DNA of 64,000 nucleotides. Source: Saprospiraceae bacterium. Its GTDB lineage: Bacteria > Bacteroidota > Bacteroidia > Chitinophagales > Saprospiraceae. Made by a program: the position numbers and the translations under genes. Below are positions 38,112-45,214 of the stretch, one piece after another (position 1 is the first letter of the stretch; the number at the start of each line of letters is the position of its first letter). Location of the stretch: positions 124,001-188,000 of the forward strand of contig JADKBV010000007.1 in assembly GCA_016714895.1 (NCBI GenBank), given 5' to 3'. The notes under the pieces are model-generated. The model was not told the origin of the DNA, searched no databases, and was given only the letters and a program-made list of their open reading frames with translations.

Positions 38112-38240
38112 GCTAACGGTTTCGGGCTTGGTGCAGGTGGGAGATTTGAAGCACTAAATTTTAATTTCAGCTCAAAGTTCATTAGAATTTCAAATGCTCA
38201 ATTTAACACCAAAGCCCACTTTGGCCAAACCCGCGTTAGT
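38112..38240 (-). repeat. attC-like element 8 (well conserved)
   Basis: Left core GCTAACGG, right core GTTAGT, length 129 bp. Arms: GGGCTTGGTGCAGGTGGG and AAGCCCACTTTGGCCAAACCC. The stop codon of the membrane protein gene (38236-38238) is part of the right core. Confidence 0.8.
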
Positions 38241-38631
38241 TGTTTGTTGTTTTTATATTTTTTTCTATATTCCAGATTAAGAATGCTGATAGTGCTGTTA
38301 TTATTGCAAATAATTTTTCAAAGTTCGTTTTTGCAAAAATGTTACCTATTGTATTAAGTATAAAAATACCAAAAAAAATCCACAAGATTATATTTATCGT
38401 TTTTTTTGAAAACTTGAATTGAACATAATCACCTTTCATTAATAAAATCCATGATAAAAAAACATTAATTAGTATCGATATACTTTCAAAAACATACATT
38501 TCATTGTCATTTGTCAGTCTGCCACCCCAAGCAATATTGTATGGTATAATCTTTATAATAATGCAAATGTGAAATAGGATTACAGAAAAAAGTAATCCTA
38601 AAAATATTTTTATTGACGTATTCATATTCAT
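38236..38631 (-). CDS. Small four-helix membrane protein, unknown
   Basis: Not recognised. It has 131 residues and four predicted membrane segments: 'IFLGLLFSVILFHICIII', 'MYVFESISILINVFLSWILL', 'INIILWIFFGIFILNTIG' and 'KLFAIITALSAFLIW'. It ends in a basic tail. Proteins like this are frequent cassette products. It starts 24 bases after the MepB-like gene with no array element between, so the two may form one cassette. The start may be Met1 or Met3. Confidence 0.7.
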   Translation of the reverse strand: MNMNTSIKIFLGLLFSVILFHICIIIKIIPYNIAWGGRLTNDNEMYVFESISILINVFLSWILLMKGDYVQFKFSKKTINIILWIFFGIFILNTIGNIFAKTNFEKLFAIITALSAFLIWNIEKNIKTTNN

Positions 38632-38654
38632 TTGATTAAATATCTTTAAGTTAA

Positions 38655-39185
38655 TTATGTTAATAATTTTTTTGTCAATTCAAGGTCTGTTGAGTTGTCA
38701 TTTTTAATTATTATAAAATATTTCGTCTGCCAACTTTGTGTTTTTTTCGCCTGTATGCTTGTAGTCAAATTCCAGGTTGGATAAACTCTAATTCCACGTT
38801 TTCCGATTTTCCCATTTCGTGTGATTATTCCTTTGTCAGCCAACACAGATTTTGGAAAAATAAATTGTCCGAACTTTTCCTGATTTCTTGCTGTGATAAT
38901 TACAAAATCAAAATTGTCCGAGTTGTCAAAGGGTTCCGTTACTCCATCCTTGTTTCGTTTCCAAATCGATACAAATTGTCCTGTTTTGGTCGGTGTAATT
39001 TTAGAAACTCGTTGTTGAATTATCTTGTTGTTAAGTTCAAAAGTACAAGCTCCATATTCTTTACTTTCGACGTTTTGCTTGAGGTTTGTCAAGACAAAAC
39101 CACATTTGTCATAAACCAATTCTTTCACAACTTTTAGGTCGTTATGAATTGAGTTTAAAAGGGTCAAAGTGTTTTCGGTTGTCAT
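38655..39185 (-). CDS. MepB-family protein
   Basis: A 176-residue cytosolic protein resembling MepB, an uncharacterised protein of the staphylococcal mepRAB locus. Shared segments are 'ACTFELNNKIIQQRVSKITPTKTGQFVSIWKRN' (written in parts), 'FDFVIITARN', 'GQFIFPKSVLADKGII' and 'GKRGIRVYPTW', ending 'AKKTQSWQTKYF'. The start at 39185 (MTTENTLTLL) is chosen; a longer frame to 39287 would run through the preceding array element. Function is unknown even for characterised relatives; the fold may be nuclease- or ligand-binding-like. It heads the cassette containing the small membrane protein. Confidence 0.75.
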   Translation of the reverse strand: MTTENTLTLLNSIHNDLKVVKELVYDKCGFVLTNLKQNVESKEYGACTFELNNKIIQQRVSKITPTKTGQFVSIWKRNKDGVTEPFDNSDNFDFVIITARNQEKFGQFIFPKSVLADKGIITRNGKIGKRGIRVYPTWNLTTSIQAKKTQSWQTKYFIIIKNDNSTDLELTKKLLT

Positions 39186-39282
39186 TTTTTCTGCCAATAT
39201 TTTGTCAGGTCGTTTCTTGTTTGAGTTTCGTTTTACAATGACAGCTATCGGTCTTAATGCGTAGAACCAAACGTTGAATAAC

Positions 39283-39340
39283 CACAAATGTGTCTGCGGG
39301 GTACGAAACCCGGCCTATTACAAAAGTGCTGTTATACGCC
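39283..39340 (-). repeat. attC-like element 9 (only the right half is clear)
   Basis: The right arm (TGTCTGCGG..TACGAAACCC and core GTTATACGCC) closely matches the same part of element 11. A matching left arm with TAACGG was not found in 39186-39283, so this looks like a truncated site. The stop codon of the epimerase-like gene (39332-39334) lies in the core. Confidence 0.6.
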
Positions 39341-40276
39341 GGAATTTGTTTTTTTTAGACGTTCAATTGTTTGCTTAACCGCAATTGTATTTTTGGTTGG
39401 CGAATAATTAAAATGTTTATTGAATTTTGAACTGTCAAAATAGTAATCTCTATCAAATTGATAGTTCATTTCTGGTAATTCTTTCATTATTGGAATAAAC
39501 AATCCTAAAACTTTTAAAAGCCAATTTGGTAGAACCTGATATTTATTGTTTGCATTCATTTCTTTGGCAAATAAATTTATCCAGCCTTCACCAGTTATTT
39601 TTTCCGGGTCTGTTGGTAGGTTCCATATTTGATTATAAGCATCCGCTGCATTACCAAGTATTGCAGTTCCCCTGGCAAGGTCTGGAGTATAACCCATGCT
39701 GTGAATTTTTTGAGCATCGCATAACCATTGAGCTTTTTTGCCCTTCGCCAGATTATCATAAATCAAATTCATTGACATACTTGTAGCTTTCACTTCGCTG
39801 AAGAAATCAGGAGAACGGGCTATTATGGCATTAAGTTTTCTTTTTTCGATGGCATCCAAAATGAGTTTATCAACTTCGGCTCTAACCTCCCCTTTTTTAC
39901 TACACGGACTGATGGGGGATTCTTCGGTGATATGTTTTACATTATCACCACCTATAGCATAGATATTGTCAAAAAAAACAAGTTTAGCATTATTTTGAAT
40001 GCAGGCATCAATCACGTTCTTTATAAATGGAGGCCATAAAGTTTGCCATACTTTGCTATTGTAGGCGAAACCCACGGTAACATAAACGATTTCGCTACCG
40101 GCTATTGCTTTTGAAACTTCTACGCGATTGGTTAGATCTGCCGGAAAAAGTTCATCATTAGGATTTACTTTCTTCGGATTGCGGCTTACGAGTCTGATAT
40201 CAGTTGTAAATGCCGTTAATGCTTTTGCCAATTCGATGCCTATTGCGCCTCCTGAACCTAAAATTGTTTGTTTCAT
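39332..40276 (-). CDS. NAD(P)-binding epimerase/dehydratase-like protein
   Basis: A 314-residue Rossmann-fold protein of the extended/atypical SDR type. The N-terminal 'ILGSGGAIGIELAKAL' (GxGGxxG) binds NAD(P), followed by 'IRLVSRNP', 'AIAGSEIVYVTVGFAY' and 'KLVFFDNIYAIGG'. No clear YxxxK catalytic pair is present, as in atypical SDRs. 'IIARSPDFFSEV' and 'YTPDLARG' are typical of Bacteroidota NAD-dependent epimerase/dehydratase relatives. Substrate unknown. It is a single-gene cassette between elements 9 and 10. Confidence 0.82.
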   Translation of the reverse strand: MKQTILGSGGAIGIELAKALTAFTTDIRLVSRNPKKVNPNDELFPADLTNRVEVSKAIAGSEIVYVTVGFAYNSKVWQTLWPPFIKNVIDACIQNNAKLVFFDNIYAIGGDNVKHITEESPISPCSKKGEVRAEVDKLILDAIEKRKLNAIIARSPDFFSEVKATSMSMNLIYDNLAKGKKAQWLCDAQKIHSMGYTPDLARGTAILGNAADAYNQIWNLPTDPEKITGEGWINLFAKEMNANNKYQVLPNWLLKVLGLFIPIMKELPEMNYQFDRDYYFDSSKFNKHFNYSPTKNTIAVKQTIERLKKTNSGV

Positions 40277-40299
40277 TGTTTAACTTTTATTGATTTTGA

Positions 40300-41448
40300 T
40301 TATTGAACATTCGTTTTGTAATGGTTGTGTATAACGCTTGGCGGCTTTGCGAAGGTGCGATTGACCCACCAAACTTCCAAACTCCGATTAAAGCCCAAAT
40401 TTAGCACTTTATTTTTATTTGAAAGCACAAGCCCGCCACTTTTGCCAAGGCGTTGATATCGGTTCGGCTTTGATTTTTCGTAATCACTTCTTTCAATTTT
40501 GTACCAGTTATGTTTTATTCCATCGAGGTCAAATATTTCAATGAACTTAAGTCCAACATTTGTTAAAATTTTATTTGAAACATCATTTTCGCAGTCAGCC
40601 ATAGCATAAACTTCTTTTGTGTTAAGTTGTTCAAAAGCATAATTCAATGAAGCTATTGCTGTTTCTGTCGCAATTCCCTGACCCCAATATTTTTTTATTA
40701 ATCTATATCCAAGGTCATAATAATATTTGTGATTGTTTGTCAAATCAGTTACAAATTTTAGCCCAGTCCAACCAATAAAATTTTTGTTGTTTTTGTCTAT
40801 GATTGCCCAACGTCCAATTCCATTGTCTGTGTATTGTTGACGAATATGGTTTATAACTTTATTAATTTGTTCTTTGTCCGTCACAGGGTTTTTGCCTAAA
40901 TATTTATGAACTTCAGGGTCAGAATCAAGTTCAAACATTCCGTCAATGTCAGAAGGAATTATTTCTCTCAAAATTAGTCGTTCTGTTTCTGCAAAAATTT
41001 TGACATTATTTTTGACTTTGACTGCACTTATCATTTCGCTGTCAATTCGTTCCTGAGTTAATATTTCAAATCCATTTTTCAAATAAAAACCAATTGGTGA
41101 TATATAAAATTCTCCATTGTGTTTCAAATCATTATTATGGTCAATTACCCAGCCATAAAACTCCCCCAAATCTCTTTTAAGTCTATTGATTAATATCTTG
41201 CCAAATCCATTTCCCTTGTATTCATTTTTAACGATAATTGAGAACCTTTTTTCTTTCTCTTTTTCAAATTCAACCGCCCAAGCTAAAACAATATTATTCT
41301 GTTCAATTAGATAATGATTATAGTTTTCAACCCCTTCTAATAATATTCCAAATCTGTCTTTAAGTTTAACAGGATACTCATCATTCCACATTTGATATAT
41401 TTGCTGGAATTGGTCACTATTAATATTTTTTGTCTTTATGATTTCCAT
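40300..41448 (-). CDS. Tandem GNAT acetyltransferase, reading through an attC-like site
   Basis: A 382-residue frame. Residues 1-145 are one GNAT domain ('RFSIIVKNEYKGNGFGKILINRL', in part; acetyl-CoA loop GNGFGK). Residues ~155-320 are a second, RimJ/RimL-type domain ('AETERLILREIIPSD', 'YDLGYRLIKKYWGQGIATE' in part). The domain ends near 'HNWYKIERSDYEK'. The last ~55 residues ('RYQRLGKSGGLVLSNKNKV' onward) are translated entirely from array element 10 (40331-40457) and stop only at 40300. The native stop seems to have been lost, giving an element-encoded tail. The two domains may act on different acceptors; none can be named. Confidence 0.82.
   Translation of the reverse strand: MEIIKTKNINSDQFQQIYQMWNDEYPVKLKDRFGILLEGVENYNHYLIEQNNIVLAWAVEFEKEKEKRFSIIVKNEYKGNGFGKILINRLKRDLGEFYGWVIDHNNDLKHNGEFYISPIGFYLKNGFEILTQERIDSEMISAVKVKNNVKIFAETERLILREIIPSDIDGMFELDSDPEVHKYLGKNPVTDKEQINKVINHIRQQYTDNGIGRWAIIDKNNKNFIGWTGLKFVTDLTNNHKYYYDLGYRLIKKYWGQGIATETAIASLNYAFEQLNTKEVYAMADCENDVSNKILTNVGLKFIEIFDLDGIKHNWYKIERSDYEKSKPNRYQRLGKSGGLVLSNKNKVLNLGFNRSLEVWWVNRTFAKPPSVIHNHYKTNVQ
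40331..40457 (-). repeat. attC-like element 10 (inside the GNAT reading frame)
   Basis: Left core ATAACGC, then GGCTTTGCGAAGGTGCG. Right arm CCCGCCACTTTTGCCAAGGC and core GTTGAT. The whole element is translated as the C-terminal tail of the tandem GNAT protein. Confidence 0.75.
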
Positions 41449-41490
41449 AAGTTTATTTCTATTTCTGCGGTTGTATTATTAAGCTGACCG

Positions 41491-41619
41491 ATAACGGTTT
41501 GCCGCTTTGCGAGGGGCGGGCTTTTCAGCACAAAAGTCACTTCGGAGAATTGAACTTTCTGTAAAAACAAAACTGTCTGCGGAATACAAAACCCTGCCAA
41601 TTGCAAATATGCTGTTACC
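41491..41619 (-). repeat. attC-like element 11
   Basis: Left core ATAACGG, then TTTGCCGCTTTGCGAGGGGCGGG. Right arm AAACCCTGCCAATTGCAAAT and core GTTACC. Length 129 bp. Confidence 0.75.
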
Positions 41620-41637
41620 AGTAGGTATTTCTTCCAA

Positions 41638-42150
41638 TCAAACAGTTCTAAGTTGCAGTGTTGTTCCTGCAATTCTGTCATAAACACTGACTTGTCCCTT
41701 ACTAAGCATTATGCTAATAAAGTAAACAAACACCAAAACCTGCGGTACAATTAGAATAATCCATGTCCAAATTGGTGTTTCTCTGCCAACTGATTCAAAA
41801 TAGATAATCCAGTGAACTCCCGTATGAGCAAGTTCCCAAGGTAAATATTTCAATAGATTCCTTATCAAAATGTTCTTGTTCGTCTTATTTTCAGGAGTCA
41901 AAACTATCAAATTAAGCACTCTTTTTCCGATGGTCGCTTTCCAATTACCTTTCTCTGTCAAATACGAATAGGTTATTACTGGCAATGTCAGTGTCAAAAA
42001 GCCGATTAGCTGTCCGAAATATGGGTTCAAGCCTGCTTGTCTAACGTCAAAGAACAAGCTTGTCACAACAAAAAGTAAAATGGCATACAAAACAATAATT
42101 CCAAAGTCTATTGTCCAAGCAAAAATTCTATGTATGAGCTGTCGTGTCAT
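41638..42150 (-). CDS. RDD-family membrane protein
   Basis: A 170-residue integral membrane protein. The start at 42150 (MTRQLIHRIFAWTIDF) removes 21 upstream residues that would be translated from element 12. The RDD signature is 'HRIFAWTIDFGIIV' followed by membrane segments ('LYAILLFVVTSLFF', 'QLIGFLTLTLPVITY', 'WTWIILIVPQVLVFVYFI'), the family's central 'KATIGKRVLNLIVL' loop and the closing 'VYDRIAGT' motif. A transport or envelope role is assumed for the family but unproven. It is a single-gene cassette between elements 11 and 12. Confidence 0.88.
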   Translation of the reverse strand: MTRQLIHRIFAWTIDFGIIVLYAILLFVVTSLFFDVRQAGLNPYFGQLIGFLTLTLPVITYSYLTEKGNWKATIGKRVLNLIVLTPENKTNKNILIRNLLKYLPWELAHTGVHWIIYFESVGRETPIWTWIILIVPQVLVFVYFISIMLSKGQVSVYDRIAGTTLQLRTV

Positions 42151-42160
42151 ATACTTACTG

Positions 42161-42290
42161 GTAACGTTTTCGGGCTTTGCGCTCAGGCGGGTTTCGGAGC
42201 ATAAAACTGTCAATTGGCACTACACTTAAACAGAAGCTCAAAGCTCCAAGTTTGCACGTCAGCCCGCCTGACGCAAAATCGGTGTTATAA
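42161..42290 (-). repeat. attC-like element 12
   Basis: Left core GTAACG, then CGGGCTTTGCGCTCAGGCGGG. The right arm GCCCGCCTGACGCAAAATC is nearly the exact complement, with core GTTATAA. This is one of the best stems in the array; 130 bp. Confidence 0.8.
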
Positions 42291-42298
42291 GCTGGGCT

Positions 42299-43090
42299 TT
42301 AATTGTTTCTGCGAAGATACTTTACCCAATTCCCAAAATTTATTGTCCTTTTGTCGTCTTTTGAATAGAATTGAGTTAATTCATTGTTTAACCATTCTTC
42401 AACTTCATTATATGTCATTTCTCCACTGTTTGTAATTGCAGTTATATTACTTTGTGTTGTAAAGTACAAAACAAGTTCATTCTTAGTATAAGAGATAGAA
42501 TTTTTAAATTCTTCTTCTTTGTCTAGAGTGAAATTTTTCGGTGATAAATTTTCATTTGACCAATTGTAACTATTATTTCTTTTTGGAGGCGGAAACTTTT
42601 TCAAATATACTTTGGGATACCATTTGCTAAAACTTTCAACGCCTTGCATTTCGGAGATAAAAAAGTTGTCATATAACACTAACCAACCATCGTTTGTTAA
42701 GAGTCTGTTTGCTTCGGCAAGGAACTTGTCGATATTAAACCAATGTACGCCAGAACACACGGTAATTAAGTCGAATTCACTATTAGAAAACGGTTGATTT
42801 TCGGCAGGTGCTATTAGGTAATTGATTTTGTTTTGTGATAATGCCCATTTTAGCATTTCTTCTGAAGTGTCTGTGCCGTAGACATCAACAGCAATATCAA
42901 GCAATGCTTTAGTTGACAAACCAGTACCACAGGCTATATCTAATGCTTTGTTAAGTTTATTGTCTAAGTGTAAATACTTTTGGATGTGAGAAATTGTATG
43001 ACTGTGGAAATATGGTCTGCCTTTTGAATATCTTTCGGCTGCATTTTTTGGGTCAAAGTAATTCATATCTATTAATTTGTGTTGGTTCAT
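42299..43090 (-). CDS. SAM-dependent class I methyltransferase
   Basis: A 263-residue cytosolic protein (or 255 from the Met at 43066, 'MNYFDPKNAAERY'). Motif I 'ALDIACGTGLSTKALLD' binds SAM. Motif II 'VYGTDTSEEML', 'NYLIAPAENQPF' and 'LITVCSGVHWFN' complete the Methyltransf_11/25-like core. The C-terminal part ends 'FGNWVKYLRRNN' and probably covers the acceptor site. The acceptor cannot be predicted. It is a single-gene cassette; its stop lies 8 bases beyond element 12. Confidence 0.87.
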   Translation of the reverse strand: MNQHKLIDMNYFDPKNAAERYSKGRPYFHSHTISHIQKYLHLDNKLNKALDIACGTGLSTKALLDIAVDVYGTDTSEEMLKWALSQNKINYLIAPAENQPFSNSEFDLITVCSGVHWFNIDKFLAEANRLLTNDGWLVLYDNFFISEMQGVESFSKWYPKVYLKKFPPPKRNNSYNWSNENLSPKNFTLDKEEEFKNSISYTKNELVLYFTTQSNITAITNSGEMTYNEVEEWLNNELTQFYSKDDKRTINFGNWVKYLRRNN

Positions 43091-43103
43091 TTGCCTTACT
43101 TGT

Positions 43104-43166
43104 AACGTCCAAGTGTAGGCGGAGTGCCGACGGTAGGAGGCATTCTATCCTACACAATGTTATACA
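43104..43166 (-). repeat. attC-like element 13 (short, 63 bp, perfect stem)
   Basis: Cores GTAACG and GTTATAC enclose a perfect 7-bp stem GTGTAGG / CCTACAC. Further inner pairing is AGTGCC / GGCATT. The size and layout match a classical ~60-bp attC rather than the long elements nearby. Confidence 0.8.
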
Positions 43167-43172
43167 TAGGCT

Positions 43173-45131
43173 TTAATTGAATTCTTCTGGTAAATACTCC
43201 TTATATTTTGTTTTTAAATAATCCAATCCTTGTTCGTTATCTTTTAAGTTTAAATTTAATTTATCCCTAATAAATTCGTGTCTAGTTCTCGCTTCTGATA
43301 GTATATGACCCCAAGGCAAAACATATACGTCAAAGTTTTCTCCTTCCGAAACGTGTCCATATTTTCTATTTTTTTGATTTAGTAAGGGTTCAATTTCAGG
43401 TTTGATATCTTTAGTTATTAATAGAAACTTCCACTTAGTTTTGTCCTTTGGAAATCTAGGGTCATTGGAAACTTTTGTTGCATAGGATTCTATTTGGCTT
43501 TTTTCAGTAAACCCTGCGTCTTTATCAGGTTTTTTAAGTTCAATTATTAAATTTTCCTTTCCTGCACTTCCCATACTAAATTGTTGCCATAGACAAACAT
43601 CGGGTATTGTTCTTAGTTCAGAGTTATCATCTGAACTAATCACTTCTTCAAAATCTTCTCTACCTATTGAATCTTTAAGATAGGCTTTTAACACATTTTT
43701 TAAAGTCACATCGTCAGCTCCGTAAGTATATTTATCTCCAAAAATCCAAGTTTCGTTCACTATAATTTTGTGAAGGTGCTTTCGCTCTTTAACTTGTTTA
43801 TTTAGTTCCTTATCATAAATAAGTTGCTCAATACCATTAAGAAGATTAAGACGGTTTTTAATTTCCGTCATCGCATCTATTATATTTGATAAAGAAGTTT
43901 CATCTAAAATATCAAAGAGGTCTTTTCTCTTATCTTCGGGTAATTCTATAACTTCAGTTAATATCCGCTGAAGTGAGCTCGTGTCATTTTCAAGTGATTC
44001 CTTAATTAATGAGAGCGTTAATTTTTTACTTTTATCATCTTGAGATTCAAAATCAGGAAGATATTCATTCACTTGCAGTGCCACAATATCAAAAACTTGC
44101 CTTTTGCTTTCTTCAATCAAAGTATCAGCTTTGTCCTTATAAGGATAAAGACCTTTTGCCTTTAATTCACTAATAAATTTTCCTGAATATTGATGTAATC
44201 TCTTTCTTACATAATCTCTTGCTATTTTTTTAGAATCTTTTAGGGCTGAATTTAAAATTTCGTCAAATCCTTCTAACGCAAGTCTATTTTCTCGGTGTAA
44301 TTTTTCTATGTAATTTGATTGTATGAAGATTGAAATTGGCAATGTTGAACGAATCCCTAGATTGGTTTCTTGATAAGGTATTCCTTTTGTATTACATAGA
44401 TAGGTTTGTTTTTTAATGTCGAAACTCCACTCAATGACTTTAATTGTAAAACGATAATCCACTTCACCTTCCTTAATTAGGATATCTTGTTCTTCGCTAT
44501 GTTTGATAAGAGAGGAGAACTCCAATTTGTTACCATTGAACAATATTGTGAAATCTGGATAATTTATCCAGTATGAAGCAAATTTTTGTTCAAGTTCCTT
44601 CCTTGAACTAATATCAGTTGCTTGTATAGCATTTTCTTGATTTATATTTTCAATCTTTACTTGAAAACCAGTTGCATAATTACCTTTTGGTAGAGTTTTT
44701 AAATCACTAAAATCAGAATAGGACAAATGGTTTCTGTCTAAGGTTATTGTATATTCTTTATAAGCTTCACCATTCTTAAATAGACTAGTAAATTGTACTA
44801 AATCCCCTAAGGCAAGTGATTTATAACGGCCTTTCCCTTCTTTACCGTGGTAATGTCTTCCATTTTGACTGATACGATTATTTTTCTTTTCAGAGCCACC
44901 TAGTTTTCCAAAAACATCTTGAGCTTTTTGGTAATTTAATCCGTGTCCATTGTCTTTGATAATTATTTGATTTATGCCACCCAATTTTGTGAGTTCATAA
45001 TCAATATTTATTTCTGAAGCATCAGCATCTAAGGCATTCCAGATTAATTCTGAAATAGCAGTTTTGCCATTTGCTCTTGTTAAAGAATCAATGTGGTCAA
45101 TTTCAACTCCTATGTCAATTTGTTTTGCCAT
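43173..45131 (-). CDS. GHKL ATPase fused to a PD-(D/E)XK-like nuclease; candidate defence protein
   Basis: A 652-residue cytosolic protein. The N-terminal GHKL/Hsp90-MutL-type ATPase has the N-box 'ISELIWNALDADASEI', G1 'IKDNGHGL', and G2 'GKEGKGRYKSLALG'. A transducer-like middle region and a helical segment (~residues 320-450) follow. Residues ~500-620 contain 'IPDVCLWQ' and 'NLIIELKKPDKD', fitting the PD...(D/E)xK nuclease core, then 'KWKFLLITKD'. An ATPase plus nuclease in one chain, carried as a mobile cassette, suggests anti-phage or anti-plasmid defence, by inference. I cannot place it in a named defence system. It is flanked by the two short elements 13 and 14. Confidence 0.75.
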   Translation of the reverse strand: MAKQIDIGVEIDHIDSLTRANGKTAISELIWNALDADASEINIDYELTKLGGINQIIIKDNGHGLNYQKAQDVFGKLGGSEKKNNRISQNGRHYHGKEGKGRYKSLALGDLVQFTSLFKNGEAYKEYTITLDRNHLSYSDFSDLKTLPKGNYATGFQVKIENINQENAIQATDISSRKELEQKFASYWINYPDFTILFNGNKLEFSSLIKHSEEQDILIKEGEVDYRFTIKVIEWSFDIKKQTYLCNTKGIPYQETNLGIRSTLPISIFIQSNYIEKLHRENRLALEGFDEILNSALKDSKKIARDYVRKRLHQYSGKFISELKAKGLYPYKDKADTLIEESKRQVFDIVALQVNEYLPDFESQDDKSKKLTLSLIKESLENDTSSLQRILTEVIELPEDKRKDLFDILDETSLSNIIDAMTEIKNRLNLLNGIEQLIYDKELNKQVKERKHLHKIIVNETWIFGDKYTYGADDVTLKNVLKAYLKDSIGREDFEEVISSDDNSELRTIPDVCLWQQFSMGSAGKENLIIELKKPDKDAGFTEKSQIESYATKVSNDPRFPKDKTKWKFLLITKDIKPEIEPLLNQKNRKYGHVSEGENFDVYVLPWGHILSEARTRHEFIRDKLNLNLKDNEQGLDYLKTKYKEYLPEEFN

Positions 45132-45151
45132 TGTTTGTTTTTAGCTTATGT

Positions 45152-45214
45152 ATAACGGTTGGTACACCTGCTGTACGACCGATAGGAAGTATGGTCATGG
45201 TGTACATTGTTAGC
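45152..45214 (-). repeat. attC-like element 14 (short, 63 bp, perfect stem)
   Basis: Cores ATAACGG and GTTAGC enclose a perfect 7-bp stem GTACACC / GGTGTAC. An inner GACC...GGTC pairing is also present. The stop codon of the gene at 45210 is inside the right core. It is the element nearest the recombinase gene. Confidence 0.82.

Noticed and set aside
39186..39287. N-terminal extension of the MepB-like protein
   Set aside because: The extra 34 residues would be translated across an inter-cassette region and do not resemble MepB N-termini; the start at 39185 is preferred.
28402..45214. CRISPR array
   Set aside because: The repeats are long, imperfect palindromes separated by whole genes of 0.5-2 kb, with no regular short spacers and no cas genes.
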